Source: Hymenobacter monticola (GTDB lineage: Bacteria; Bacteroidota; Bacteroidia; Cytophagales; Hymenobacteraceae). From it: a DNA stretch of 64,000 bases. Position numbers and translations under genes: made by a program. Location of the stretch: assembly GCF_022811645.1 (NCBI RefSeq), contig NZ_CP094538.1, positions 1 through 64,000 of the forward strand, given 5' to 3'. Below, piece after piece: positions 24,878-34,356 of the stretch. The first letter of the stretch is position 1; each line of letters begins with the position of its first letter. A model generated the notes under the pieces. The model did not search any database, had not been told where the DNA came from, and saw only the letters and a program-made list of their open reading frames with translations.

Positions 24878-26110
24878 ATGGATAGCGTGTTGCACCAGCC
24901 TTCACTTTGGCCTCGCTCCCGCCTTACGGGTTCATTCCGGCACTTGCCCTACTACTGCCTTCCTTACCTCGTGAGCTTGGCCTTCCTGGCCGGTTGCCAC
25001 GAGGCACCCCGTTCGGCGCAGCGGCCGAGTCAGCCGCCCCAACCACCCGCCGCGACCCCGCCCGCCGGCACACCTCTGCCGGCGACGGTTTCCCCACCGG
25101 CCCCTACTCCAGCCCAGCAGGGGCACCACCGCTACGTCGGCACAGTCAAGGGGCGGCGCGTACTGGTGTCGCTAGACGTGGAACCAGACTACCCTAATGC
25201 CCAGTACTTCCATTGTGAAGGGACGTACTATTACCTGAACTCCGGCCAGCTCCATGCCCTGCGTGCGGAGGGGGTATGGCAGCCCACGCAGCCGCTGGAA
25301 ATTCTGACGGACGACGGGGGGCACTGGTGCTTCACGCAAGCGTTGGGGCCCACGCTCTCCGGCGTCTGCACCTCCGGAAGCGGGCAGCCGCTCGGCGCGA
25401 TTTCCCTGCACGAAAGCTATGCTAGAGCCGCCCAGTATGAGATTCTAACCGAAACCATCCACGAAGGGCGGGGCGTCCGAGTGAATGGCGACCCGGATAC
25501 CTCTTCCTTTACCCGGTCGTACCTGCACCTGCTCGGGCGCGATACCCTGCGGCCAGCGTTGGCTCGGCTGCAATGCCCCGGGCCTGCCCAGCGCTTGCGG
25601 GGGCGGCGGAAGGCGTTGGCGGCGCACGAAGGACCGTTCACCGAAGAAGGTCCACTGGTCGTCTGGTTGGAAGAAGACCTGACCGTGACGCTCAACGAAG
25701 CCGACCTGCTGGCTTACTGTGTGGAGCAGGGGGTTGCCTACGGCGGCAGCGGCCGGGGCTACCTGAGTCATCGAAATTACCTGGTTGACTTACGCACGGG
25801 GCGGCCCCTGCAGCTGGTCAGCCAGCTGCGCCCCGGCGGCCTGCTGCAGCTGCGGCGGCTGCTCACCCTCCACGCCCGGCGCGACACGGCAGCGCACCTG
25901 CTGGCCGACTACCTGCAAGGGCCGCTGCTGCGCCTGCCGCCCGAGGGTTTTATCCTGCAACCGGCCGGTTGCGATGCCTACTACGGCGCCGAAGATTCCC
26001 ACGACGGCAGCTCCTCCTCGTTTCAGGAGACCATCTCCTGGGCCGAACTGCGCCCGCTGCTGCGGCCGCAAAGTCCGCTTTGGCGCGTGCTGCAGGCCCG
26101 GGGACTCTAA
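24878..26110 (+). CDS. DUF3298-like lipoprotein, dispersed family member
   Basis: The product has 410 residues. The N-terminal segment contains LVSLAFLAGCHEAPR, a lipobox about 45 residues in, so the true start may be a later codon. It shares the order seen in the 5.4-10.5 kb cluster: proline linker, HHRYVGTVKGRRVLVSLDV, LSGVCTSGSGQPLGAISLHE, VTLNEADLLAYCVEQG, LVDLRTGRPLQLVSQLRPGG and the tail SWAELRPLLRPQSPLWRVL. The beta-rich middle domain is more diverged. It probably moved as a single module, since array motifs flank it on both sides. Confidence 0.7.
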   Translation: MDSVLHQPSLWPRSRLTGSFRHLPYYCLPYLVSLAFLAGCHEAPRSAQRPSQPPQPPAATPPAGTPLPATVSPPAPTPAQQGHHRYVGTVKGRRVLVSLDVEPDYPNAQYFHCEGTYYYLNSGQLHALRAEGVWQPTQPLEILTDDGGHWCFTQALGPTLSGVCTSGSGQPLGAISLHESYARAAQYEILTETIHEGRGVRVNGDPDTSSFTRSYLHLLGRDTLRPALARLQCPGPAQRLRGRRKALAAHEGPFTEEGPLVVWLEEDLTVTLNEADLLAYCVEQGVAYGGSGRGYLSHRNYLVDLRTGRPLQLVSQLRPGGLLQLRRLLTLHARRDTAAHLLADYLQGPLLRLPPEGFILQPAGCDAYYGAEDSHDGSSSSFQETISWAELRPLLRPQSPLWRVLQARGL

Positions 26111-26137
26111 CCTAACCCTGCTTTTAGCGATTGGAAC

Positions 26138-26286
26138 GTGGCTGTTGCAGAACTCGGCGCAACGAGTTGAAAAGCCCATTGGGCGAGCAGCAAGCGGATA
26201 AAATGGTCTGTGAAGCACTATTGCCGGGTGACGATGAGTTAACACAACCCATCCACGAGCCCTGACCCGAGTTCTGCAACAGCCAC
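26138..26286. mobile_element. IS1182-related MITE, copy C
   Basis: Ends GTGGCTGTTGCAGAACTCG and GAGTTCTGCAACAGCCAC; 149 bp. It splits an array motif: CCTGCTTTTAGCGATTGGAA on the left, CCGTTTTTGTGAACGG on the right. Flanks GAAC and AACC are near-matches to the usual GACC. Confidence 0.8.
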
Positions 26287-26510
26287 AACCGTTTTTGTGA
26301 ACGGTTATTTGCCAATCAGGACGCTACTGCGCGCCTTCCCTTCAAAGGGATGGGCCTGCGGCGCGGTCGCACAGGCGGCTTATCTTGCCGGGCCCTTGCA
26401 ACCAGCGGGTCTTTTGCCCGCCCGAGCATGGTCGGAATAGCGTTTTATCGGCTGCCTTGTTTTGGTGGTCGCATCCGTAGCGGCGTCCGGCCGGGTTCTT
26501 TTTGTTTGCC

Positions 26511-29480
26511 ATGAAACACCTCTATCTCCAGGGCCCCGCCGCGGCCCGGTGCGGTCTTCTGGGATGGTTCCTGGCGGTGGCGAGCCTGTTCGTTCCGGCG
26601 GGACCCAGCCAAGCGCAACCCCGCGTCACCGCCCGTTCAGCCGATTTTTCCCTCTTTGACAATGCCGTGGCCGTGCTGCCCAACGGCAACCTGGTGGTCG
26701 CCGACCCCGGCTACAGCCCGGACACGACGCGCCGGGGGATGGGCGCCGTGTACCTCTACGACGGCCGCACCAAAGCCCTGATTAGTGTGCTCACCGGGAG
26801 CACGGCCGACGACCAAGTGGGCAGTGGCGGCATCACCGTGCTCGCCAACGGCAACTTCGTGGTGCGCAGCCCGGACTGGAACAACGGCGCGGCCGCGCGG
26901 GCGGGAGCCGTCACCTGGGGCAGCGGGACACGCGGGGTGAGCGGGGTGGTGAGCGCGGCCAACTCCCTAGTAGGCGCCACGACCGACGACCAAGTGGGCA
27001 ACAGCACGCCGGTCAATCAGTTCGCCGACGACTACCACTATAACTACGACGACGTCGTCCTGAACAAGGAAGTCACGGCGCTGCCCAACGGCCATTATGT
27101 GGTGAGCAGTCCGTACTGGCACAACGGGGCCGCTGCGAACGCCGGGGCCGTGACCTGGGGCAATGGCAACACCGGCATCCGGGGGGTGGTGAGCGCTGCC
27201 AACTCGCTGGTGGGGACCCACCCCAACGACCAGGTGGGCAACAACTCCCCGGACAATAATACCAGTGACTACGTCGACAACACCAGCGTGCGGGTGCTGA
27301 CCAACGGCCACTACGTGGTGAGCAGCCCCAACTGGCGGAACCGGGCCGCGCCCCAGGCCGGGGCCGTGACCTGGGGCAACGGCGCCACCGGCGTGCGCGG
27401 GGCGGTCAGCGCCGCCAATTCCTTGGTTGGTTCCCATCCCGGCGACCAGGTAGGCCTCGGCGTGACGGAGCTGCCCAACGGCAACTATGTGGTCAGCAGC
27501 CCGCAATGGAAGAACCGGGCCGCGGCCACGGCCGTCGGGGCCGTCACTTGGAGCAGCGGCCAAACCGGGGCGACGGGCGTCGTCAGCGCCGCCAATTCCC
27601 TGGTCGGGGCCCATAGCTTCGACTACGTGGGCAACGGCGGGGTGACGGTGCTGCCCACCGGCCACTACGTGGTGAGCAGTCGGTTCTGGCACAACGGGGC
27701 CGCCGCCAACGCCGGGGCCGTGACCTGGGGCAACGGCCGCACCGGCGTGAAGGGCGTCGTGGGTGCCGCCAACTCGCTGGTCGGCTCCCATGCCGGCGAT
27801 GACGTGGGGGCGAACTTCCAGAGTTATTATGACCACGACTACGAAGAACCCCCGACCGACGGCCGGGGCATCACGGTGCTGCGCAACGGCCACTACGTGG
27901 TGAGTAGCCCCGAATGGCAACACGGGGCCGGGGCCGTGACCTGGGCCAGTGGCGCCACCGGCGCGCGTGGAGTGGTCAGCGCCACGAATTCCTTGGTGGG
28001 CGCCCACCGCGACGACCAGGTCGGCACGGGCGTGGTGGCGCTGGCCAACGGCCACTACGTAGTGCGCAGCCCGCGCTGGCAAAACCGGGCAGTTTCGCAC
28101 GCTGGCGCCGTGACGTGGGGCCACGGCCAGCGGGGCGTTAAAGGCGCCATCAGCGCGGCCAATTCGCTGGTCGGCGTCCATGCCAACGACCGGGTGGGCC
28201 TCGGCGTGACGGCGCTCGCCAACGGGCATTACGTGGTGAGCAGCCCGCTCTGGCAACACCGGGCCGCAGCCCGGGCCGGGGCCGTGACCTGGGGCAACGG
28301 GTGGACCGGCGTCAAGGGGGCGGTGAACGCCGCCAACTCGCTGGTCGGCGCCCACGCCGACGACCAAATCGGGAACGATGCCTCGGTTGATGGGTACATC
28401 GAAGACCGGGTTCGGAACGGTCAGGTCACGGCGCTGCCCAATGGGCACTACGTGGTCAGTAGCCCGTACTGGCGAAACGGAGCGGCCCGCATGTCCGGCG
28501 CCGCCACCTGGGGCAGCGGCACCGCCGGGGTTAGGGGCGTGGTGAGCGCGGCCAACTCGCTGGTCGGTTCTGCCGGCGGGGACCTGGTGAGCAGCGCCGG
28601 CGTGACCGCGCTGCCCGGGGGCCGGTACGTGGTGTGCAGCCCCCATTGGGCCAACGGGGTGGCCGCCGGCGCGGGGGCGGTAACGCTGGGCAACGGCACC
28701 GCTGGCGCCACGGGCGGGGTGAGTGCGGCCAACTCCTTGGTGGGCACCACGGGCAATGACCTGGTGGGCTCCGGCGGCGTCACGGTGCTGGCCACCGGCC
28801 ATTTCGTCGTCCACAGCCCGTCCTGGAAGCACGGGTCGGCCCGCCCGGCCGGGGCCGTCACCTGGGGCAGCGGCACGGCCGGGGTGCACGGGGCCGTGAG
28901 CCCGGCGAACTCGTTGGTTGATTTCCAGCGCGACGAATACACCGCCGGCAGCGAGGTCCTGGCGCTGCCCAACGGCAACTACCTGGTCAGCACCCCCAGC
29001 TGGCCAAACGGGGCCGTGGCCCGGGCGGGGGCCGTGACCTGGGGCAGCGGCCAAACCGGCACGCAGGGGGCGGTGAGCGCGGCCAACTCGCTGGTGGGCA
29101 CGCACCTGAACGACCAGGTGGGCGTCGGCGGCGTGACCGTGCTGGCCACCGGCCACTACGTGGTGAGCAGCCCCTTCTGGAAAGACAGTTCCGCCGCCGG
29201 GGCCGTGACCTGGGGCAGCGGCACGGCCGGCGTGCAGGGCCGCGTGAGCGCAGTCAACTCCCTGGTCGGCACCAATGGCAGCGGCGAGGAGGGCGTGGAA
29301 GAGGGTCAGGTAGCGGCCCTCATGAACGGCGACTACCTGGTGCTCACCCATGGCACGCCGAATGGGCCAACGGGCCCGGGGGTGGTCCTCACCCCGGGCC
29401 GGGGCACGGCTGGGGTCACGGGGGGCGTGAGCGCGGCCAATTCTTACGTCAGTCCCCCGGGCACCGCTTCACCCCGCTAG
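26511..29480 (+). CDS. Large exported repeat protein (DUF5650-like modules)
   Basis: The product has 989 residues from the ATG at 26511. The signal peptide region ends LFVPAGPSQAQ. About sixteen repeats of roughly 55-60 residues follow, each built as GHYVVSSPxW, AGAVTWGNGxTGV, SAANSLVGxHxxDQVG. This matches the repeat family I recall as DUF5650, found in large bacterial surface proteins. Repeats at residues ~170, ~250 and ~460 carry acidic insertions (for example DDYHYNYDDV), possibly metal-binding loops. No C-terminal sorting domain is visible. The strong repetition makes a 794-codon antisense frame that is not a gene. Confidence 0.75.
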   Translation: MKHLYLQGPAAARCGLLGWFLAVASLFVPAGPSQAQPRVTARSADFSLFDNAVAVLPNGNLVVADPGYSPDTTRRGMGAVYLYDGRTKALISVLTGSTADDQVGSGGITVLANGNFVVRSPDWNNGAAARAGAVTWGSGTRGVSGVVSAANSLVGATTDDQVGNSTPVNQFADDYHYNYDDVVLNKEVTALPNGHYVVSSPYWHNGAAANAGAVTWGNGNTGIRGVVSAANSLVGTHPNDQVGNNSPDNNTSDYVDNTSVRVLTNGHYVVSSPNWRNRAAPQAGAVTWGNGATGVRGAVSAANSLVGSHPGDQVGLGVTELPNGNYVVSSPQWKNRAAATAVGAVTWSSGQTGATGVVSAANSLVGAHSFDYVGNGGVTVLPTGHYVVSSRFWHNGAAANAGAVTWGNGRTGVKGVVGAANSLVGSHAGDDVGANFQSYYDHDYEEPPTDGRGITVLRNGHYVVSSPEWQHGAGAVTWASGATGARGVVSATNSLVGAHRDDQVGTGVVALANGHYVVRSPRWQNRAVSHAGAVTWGHGQRGVKGAISAANSLVGVHANDRVGLGVTALANGHYVVSSPLWQHRAAARAGAVTWGNGWTGVKGAVNAANSLVGAHADDQIGNDASVDGYIEDRVRNGQVTALPNGHYVVSSPYWRNGAARMSGAATWGSGTAGVRGVVSAANSLVGSAGGDLVSSAGVTALPGGRYVVCSPHWANGVAAGAGAVTLGNGTAGATGGVSAANSLVGTTGNDLVGSGGVTVLATGHFVVHSPSWKHGSARPAGAVTWGSGTAGVHGAVSPANSLVDFQRDEYTAGSEVLALPNGNYLVSTPSWPNGAVARAGAVTWGSGQTGTQGAVSAANSLVGTHLNDQVGVGGVTVLATGHYVVSSPFWKDSSAAGAVTWGSGTAGVQGRVSAVNSLVGTNGSGEEGVEEGQVAALMNGDYLVLTHGTPNGPTGPGVVLTPGRGTAGVTGGVSAANSYVSPPGTASPR

Positions 29481-29608
29481 CGTCCACTCAGTGGGCACCC
29501 GGGTGAGGATGCAAATCAACTAATCCTTTCGCCGAAATGGCAGCCAAACCAGCGCGGTACGGGTAACTGCTTTAGAGCCAATTTGGCGCCGGACCAGTGA
29601 CGTTAACG

Positions 29609-29638
29609 GCGCTTGCTCTTCCGACCGTTTGGCTGAAC
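29609..29638 (+). repeat. Intergenic motif copy
   Basis: GCGCTTGCTCTTCC, GACC, GTTTGGCTGAAC. Right half exact; 15 bp before the next start codon. Confidence 0.65.
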
Positions 29639-29652
29639 CACACTTATGAAAC

Positions 29653-30165
29653 ATGCATGATTTCCCGCCTTTTTGTTGGTTAAGCAGCCGATTATTGGCC
29701 GTGGGCACCTGCTGGTGCGTGCTGACAGGGTGTGTGCTGGGCTGTCCTACGCAACCCCGCCTGCGGGAATTTACCTTGTACAATCCCCGCTTCCAGGCCG
29801 AGCACGCGTCGGTGTTGACGCAACCCAACCTGCCGTTTGCCGGGTTTTATTATCGCCCGGTCCCCGGCACCGCCCTAGGTTCGCCCAGCTACAGCTACTT
29901 GAAGTTCCGGGAGGATGGCAGTTTCTTTACGGCTTTCATGCCGGTTGCGCCCGAGCAGTTCCGCTTGACCGCGCCCGTGGACAATCTCGGCTACCTGGCC
30001 CTCTGCGGCGATAGCGCCCGCTTCGAACTCAAATCCGCCATTGACCACGCCGGCCTAGCTGGAACGTTTCGCTTTTACGGCGACAGCCTGTGGATGGTCG
30101 AGCAGCCTACCCGTCGCAAAGACAAGCCGAATCGGTTGGTTTATCGGCGACATGCAACCAACTAA
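29653..30165 (+). CDS. Exported (lipo)protein, unknown function
   Basis: The product has 170 residues from the ATG at 29653; an ATG 7 bp earlier meets a stop after four codons. The hydrophobic N-terminus SRLLAVGTCWCVLTGCVLGC contains two possible lipobox cysteines. The mature part has a beta-rich pattern, with LKFREDGSFFTAFMPVAPEQ and GTFRFYGDSLWMVEQ resembling lipocalin-like or META-type strands. No family assigned. Single-gene module between two array motifs. Confidence 0.55.
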   Translation: MHDFPPFCWLSSRLLAVGTCWCVLTGCVLGCPTQPRLREFTLYNPRFQAEHASVLTQPNLPFAGFYYRPVPGTALGSPSYSYLKFREDGSFFTAFMPVAPEQFRLTAPVDNLGYLALCGDSARFELKSAIDHAGLAGTFRFYGDSLWMVEQPTRRKDKPNRLVYRRHATN

Positions 30166-30189
30166 AACCGCTCCTTTTCTGTAAGTCGA

Positions 30190-30220
30190 GCGCGTTCAAG
30201 CCACGACCGTTTCAGTAAAT
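30190..30220 (+). repeat. Intergenic motif copy
   Basis: GCGCGTTCAAGCCAC, GACC, GTTTCAGTAAAT. It closely resembles the copy at 39295 (same GCGTTCAAG left half), although the genes differ. Confidence 0.6.
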
Positions 30221-30238
30221 CTTTGAATATTGACTGGC

Positions 30239-30733
30239 ATGAAGCTTCTACTCCTCGCCACGCTCCTGCTACCTACGCTGGCCTTGGCCCAAGCGGGCAG
30301 ACCGGCTGCCCCGGCGGCAAAACGAATCATGCCGGCCAGTGCGCTCGCGGCGCTGCTACAGGCCTTTGGTGCGCATCTCCATCAAAAGCGGGACGGGAAC
30401 CGCGAGGAACCCGCACAACGGAAAATGGTGTACGGCGATGTCGATGGCGACGGAGTACCGGATGCTGTGGTTCTTTACACCCTCGAAGAAGTCCGTGGCA
30501 ATGGCTGGGGCCAATCCCTGGCCGTTTTTCTCCAACAAAAAGGGGGGTACCGACTCGTTGCTGATGAAGCGGTGGGCGGCAAATTCTTCCGCTCATTCGA
30601 CGTCGTAAAAATTGTTGACAACGAAATAATTGGCCAAATCCGAACTTGTCCTGGCCACGAGGTCGCATGCGATAACGCCCGAAAGCAGCAGGTGAAGTTG
30701 GTCTTGGTGGGTACCACCCTGCGAGAACGTTAA
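30239..30733 (+). CDS. Exported protein with a VCBS/FG-GAP-like calcium loop
   Basis: The product has 164 residues from the ATG at 30239 (MKLLLLATLLLPTLALAQAG, a strong signal peptide). The sequence KMVYGDVDGDGVPDAVVLY is a DxDGDGxxD calcium-binding loop of the FG-GAP/VCBS kind, followed by LAVFLQQKGGYRLVADEAVG, one blade of an integrin-like propeller. Only one such blade is present, so it is probably a small calcium-binding periplasmic protein. Similar short proteins occur singly in Bacteroidota. Confidence 0.6.
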   Translation: MKLLLLATLLLPTLALAQAGRPAAPAAKRIMPASALAALLQAFGAHLHQKRDGNREEPAQRKMVYGDVDGDGVPDAVVLYTLEEVRGNGWGQSLAVFLQQKGGYRLVADEAVGGKFFRSFDVVKIVDNEIIGQIRTCPGHEVACDNARKQQVKLVLVGTTLRER

Positions 30734-30787
30734 TAGCTCCACTAAGCGCCAGCCCTCAGGTAAAATAATCCTTATTTCATCGGAAGC

Positions 30788-30818
30788 AGCCCATTTAAGG
30801 CACCGTTTCGTTGAGCGG
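30788..30818 (+). repeat. Intergenic motif copy, diverged
   Basis: GCCCATTTAAGGC, ACC, GTTTCGTTGAGC. Right half recognisable; left half resembles the 40.28 kb copy. Confidence 0.45.
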
Positions 30819-30870
30819 GCAAGCCATTTCAAATGCGACAGTCTGTCGAGGCATTCTACTTACAAGCTCT

Positions 30871-31677
30871 ATGCGCTTCTTCTTATTCAGCTTTGTCCTG
30901 GTTGCTTGTAGCCCTGATGCCGGAAAGGCACGGGTAGACATGCCCCTGCGTCCATTAGGTGAACCGAATGGTGAACGAGCCGCTGATGCGCTGGGGAACA
31001 GTGCCCAAGGCGCTGCCGAATTGGACCAGCGGGCCTCGGCGGTTCGGGAACCGGCCCCGCCGCCCGATAGCCTGGGTCCCCGGCTCATGGCTTGCCGCAG
31101 CCTCAGCTTTCGTGACCTGAAGGCCGGCTTGGCGGAGCACGACACGATAGTGCCGGTTCTGAACGGACACGGCCTGCGGGTGACGGAGGCCGATGGGGGC
31201 TGTTCGTGGTTTTATTACCGGGCCACCCTCCGGGATACGCTGTGGCGTTGCCTCTCCCTGAATTATGACCTGCTCACCTGTGGGGCCATTACCGGTTGCG
31301 GCTTCGAGGCCGAATGGGTGGAGTGGGACGGGAAGCCGCCACGGGAAGTATTGCTACGGTTGGAGGGGCACATGAGCGCCCCGGCGACCACCGAAGAATG
31401 CGCCGCCGTTCAAATCATTAGCGTCGCAGGCCCACCACGCGTGCTGTTGCAGGCCTCAACCTTCTACGAAACGTACAGTCCGCACATAGAAAGTCCGGAA
31501 GAGGAGGCCTGTGAGCAGGAGGGCTGGGAACGGTCGGTGCACCTGCGTCAGCGGGACGTGGTGCTGGGCGCCATCAACCAAATAGGCAAGTGCCCGACGA
31601 GCCCCATGGTCCTCACCCAATTAGCCGCTGGCCGCTACCGCTACCACCAGGACAAGGTCTTCCGCGCCGGAAAGTGA
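30871..31677 (+). CDS. Lipoprotein, unknown function
   Basis: The product has 268 residues from the ATG at 30871 (MRFFLFSFVLVACSPDAGK, clear lipobox). An upstream in-frame start crosses the array motif and is unlikely. The mature protein has paired cysteines (CRSLSFRDLKAGL, GGCSWFYYRATL, CLSLNYDLLTCGAITGC, PATTEECAAVQ) suggesting disulphides in the periplasm. No recognisable family. Confidence 0.55.
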   Translation: MRFFLFSFVLVACSPDAGKARVDMPLRPLGEPNGERAADALGNSAQGAAELDQRASAVREPAPPPDSLGPRLMACRSLSFRDLKAGLAEHDTIVPVLNGHGLRVTEADGGCSWFYYRATLRDTLWRCLSLNYDLLTCGAITGCGFEAEWVEWDGKPPREVLLRLEGHMSAPATTEECAAVQIISVAGPPRVLLQASTFYETYSPHIESPEEEACEQEGWERSVHLRQRDVVLGAINQIGKCPTSPMVLTQLAAGRYRYHQDKVFRAGK

Positions 31678-31805
31678 GCGCTATCGCCGCATCAGCAGTT
31701 CGATTACGCGCGGCACGGGCTTTCTCTGTCGATTGCAAAACCTCTCGGGTGGTCTTCACTGGATAACTTTCCGCATGGGCGACTGGCAAGTCGTTAGCAT
31801 GGCCC

Positions 31806-33320
31806 TCAGGGCTTCGTCGGGCGAGAACGAAAGCGCGCTATTTTGTCGTACTCCGCCGCCAGCCCTTGCAGCCGGCTCCGGTAAGGATGGATGCGCTTTT
31901 CGGCGATGCCCCGGCGCTGGGCCTCGGCCAAATCGGCCAGGGCCGCCTGGCAGTGGAGCAGAGCCACATCGTGGTTGTTGTTGTTACCGGCTATGAGGAG
32001 CGCGGAGTTCAGGTGGGCAAAGGCCCGGCCCAACAGCAACTCCGGCTCATGGGGATGCTTCGCGAGCAGGGCATCGAAGTGCGCGACCATCCCACTGGAA
32101 AGATAAACACCTTCGGCCAGTTCATAAGCCGCCGTCCAATGGCGAAAAGCGGCCCGACGCTCCCCTTTCTCATACTCAACATAGCCCAGGTCAAAAAGGA
32201 GGCTTTGCTTTTCACCCCGCGCGTAATGCCACCGGGTATACGCCTCATCCAGGTAACCGGCGGGTGGCTCGGGTGGCAACGGCTTGAGGAGTTGGGTGAG
32301 GTCGGTGGTGGCCTGGATGTATTCGGGGCGGCCCCGGAAATGCCGCGCCTTCAGCAGGGACCGGCTACGGAGGTAGGAGAACGGGGAAGTTGAGCGGCGA
32401 ATCAGCTCATTATAGCCAGCCAGCGCCTGGTCGTATTTCCGCGCCTGTGTATTGTCCCTAATCCGGTCGCTGTGCCATTCCTCTAACCGTTGGGCGTCCT
32501 CGTTTTTGTTTCGGTCGAGACTGGCGTTGCCTTGGGAGTCGACCAGCTGGATGGCGGCGGTAAGGGCGGTCGCCGCCGAGTCGTATTGCCCAAGACTGCG
32601 GTAAGCGTTGGCCCGCGTTTCGTACGCGGCGGGCTGTACTTTCAGGGGCAGTCCCAGACGAAACGCGCGCCGCAGGTCGGCCAGGGCCTGACGCGGTTGG
32701 TGGACTAAGTTCAATCGCTGCTCGCCGCGGTCCTGGAAATAGGCGGCGGTCAGGTTTGGTTCGCTCAGAAAGTCCAAGTCAACGGCTGGCTGATAGGTCA
32801 TCGCCTTCACTGCGCTCCAGCCGGCCAGACTGGTGGGAGTCAGGTCGTAGGCGCGATGGCTATTATCCTCTTCGTTATACACCGGGTACTTCGCCAAGCG
32901 CAGGCGGAAGTGGCCCGGCATAAAGACTAGGGAATCAGCTTGTTGCCTAAAACCCATTCCATTAGGTGAAATAACCCCGATAAAATCCACCATCATCACC
33001 TGCTGACCGTACGTCAGCAGCAGCCTGTGGGCGAGCGGGAGGGTGTCGGCTGCAGGCGGCAGAAAGGCGGCGAAGGATTCGCTCACGCGTTCTTCAAGGG
33101 CGAAGGTGGGGGAGGTGTGCTCATACACGACCCGGGCCCGGGCCGTCGTGTCCGTCAGAAGAAACACCCGTGCTCGCACGGTGCTGGTGTCGGTGGGTAC
33201 GAGTTGCCGGCCCCGTTGCAGATAAAAAGCCTTGACCACCAAGCCACCACCGCCACCTGGCTGGGCCAAAAGGGGCCGCCAAGGGCTTAGCAGCAGCAGG
33301 CACACCAATCGTTTCATCAT
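31806..33320 (-). CDS. Exported tetratricopeptide-like protein
   Basis: A 504-residue protein with signal peptide KRLVCLLLLSPWRPLLAQ. A beta-rich N-terminal part (residues ~25-170) is followed by TPR-like helical repeats: ETRANAYRSLGQYDSAATAL, DQALAGYNELIRRS, FDLGYVEYEKGERRAAFRHW and LLGRAFAHLNSALL. It probably holds partners in the periplasm or at the surface. ATG at 33320 or 33317 cannot be told apart. It stands alone on the minus strand. Confidence 0.65.
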   Translation of the reverse strand: MMKRLVCLLLLSPWRPLLAQPGGGGGLVVKAFYLQRGRQLVPTDTSTVRARVFLLTDTTARARVVYEHTSPTFALEERVSESFAAFLPPAADTLPLAHRLLLTYGQQVMMVDFIGVISPNGMGFRQQADSLVFMPGHFRLRLAKYPVYNEEDNSHRAYDLTPTSLAGWSAVKAMTYQPAVDLDFLSEPNLTAAYFQDRGEQRLNLVHQPRQALADLRRAFRLGLPLKVQPAAYETRANAYRSLGQYDSAATALTAAIQLVDSQGNASLDRNKNEDAQRLEEWHSDRIRDNTQARKYDQALAGYNELIRRSTSPFSYLRSRSLLKARHFRGRPEYIQATTDLTQLLKPLPPEPPAGYLDEAYTRWHYARGEKQSLLFDLGYVEYEKGERRAAFRHWTAAYELAEGVYLSSGMVAHFDALLAKHPHEPELLLGRAFAHLNSALLIAGNNNNHDVALLHCQAALADLAEAQRRGIAEKRIHPYRSRLQGLAAEYDKIARFRSRPTKP

Positions 33321-33660
33321 AAAGCAAACATCAGCAAAGAAATAGCTTCATTCAGCCAATAGGCAGAAAAAGCTCGTCAGGAAGAGGGCGGCTTTCCCTT
33401 CCTGGCAAGCGGGTGCTCAAAATACGGGCAAATGCTCGGCAGGCGCCGGGCCATCCGGTACCACTATCATTTGCACCCGGGCGAGCCCCCGTTGCCCGTC
33501 CAATGGACAAGGCCGCTTAACCCCAGTTCTTTCCTGGAAACGGAAGACTCGTAGCTTGCATTTAATTCTTCCAAGCGGCGCCTGCAGTGCCGATGGTGGG
33601 GACAGTCCTTGTTGCAAAAACTGTTTGACCACTGCGGCTTCACCTTAACTCCCTTCCCTG
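33321..33660. other. Intergenic stretch, no gene seen
   Basis: 340 bp between divergent genes. Short open frames here lack composition or homology. I could not find a clear copy of the array motif; CCTTGTTGCAAAAACTG at about 33606 is only weakly similar. Confidence 0.35.
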
Positions 33661-34224
33661 ATGGCTGCTCTCGCCAGCCGAATCCCTGGCCGTTTCGGCG
33701 TGTTGTTGCTGCTGTCGTTGGGAGCACTGCTCGGCAGCTGCTGGAGCGAGCGGCTGGCCTTTGCCTTTCAGCCGACCCTAGCCGCCCAAGCGACCAGCCC
33801 TGACGTGATTCAGCCGCCCGCGCGGGTTCTGCCGGCCGCGACCCCGCGGGATTCGACTGCCCTCCTCACGCCCACCGTCTTGTCACGGCACCCCCGACGA
33901 GCCGGCTTGTTCGCAACTGGGCACGACCGTCAGCAATCCCTGCCGGCCATTGCCCAACGAGTGGGCCGCATCCATACCCGCCCACGGGTGCATCGGACGC
34001 CAGCGGGCTCCATCCGGCGGCCCTCGCTGGCCCATGGGGCCGATAAGTACGAGCGGTACTTGTACACGGGGCTTGTCAGCGTCGGCGTCGGCCTGCTTTG
34101 CCTGATTGCCGCGCTGGTTCTGCTGTCGGGCCTGCTCGCGTTGGCGGGCCTGGGGGCGATATTGCCCGGGTTCTTCTTGATGGCTACCGGATGGAATGGC
34201 GACGGGCACTGGAGCTACGGCTAA
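33661..34224 (+). CDS. Lipoprotein with two C-terminal membrane helices
   Basis: A 187-residue protein. Signal FGVLLLLSLGALLGSCWSER ends with a lipobox Cys; the next residues, ERLAFAFQPTLA, match ERAAFSFQPVNS in the protein at 41553. A basic, proline-rich linker (TRPRVHRTPAGSIRRP) leads to two hydrophobic helices (LVSVGVGLLCLIAALVLLSG and LALAGLGAILPGFFLMATG). One of three paralogues here; the conserved ERxAFxFQP right after the lipid anchor is the family mark. Function unknown. Confidence 0.6.
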   Translation: MAALASRIPGRFGVLLLLSLGALLGSCWSERLAFAFQPTLAAQATSPDVIQPPARVLPAATPRDSTALLTPTVLSRHPRRAGLFATGHDRQQSLPAIAQRVGRIHTRPRVHRTPAGSIRRPSLAHGADKYERYLYTGLVSVGVGLLCLIAALVLLSGLLALAGLGAILPGFFLMATGWNGDGHWSYG

Positions 34225-34356
34225 GCCGCTGGACCTGCTGGGCGCTGCCATCGCGCCCGTTATTAGACGAAGTCGCTTGGCGTCAGATACCGGCCCCGAT
34301 GCAGCGAGCGCCTCTTTTCGAGCAAATTTGAGGCTTCCGCCCCCACTTTGGTCCTG

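Noticed and set aside
26967..29351. 794-codon open frame antisense to the large repeat protein
   Set aside because: It is a mirror of the GC-rich repeats on the + strand, has repetitive histidine/glycine/proline composition and no signal or domain; the + strand has a signal peptide and recognisable repeats.
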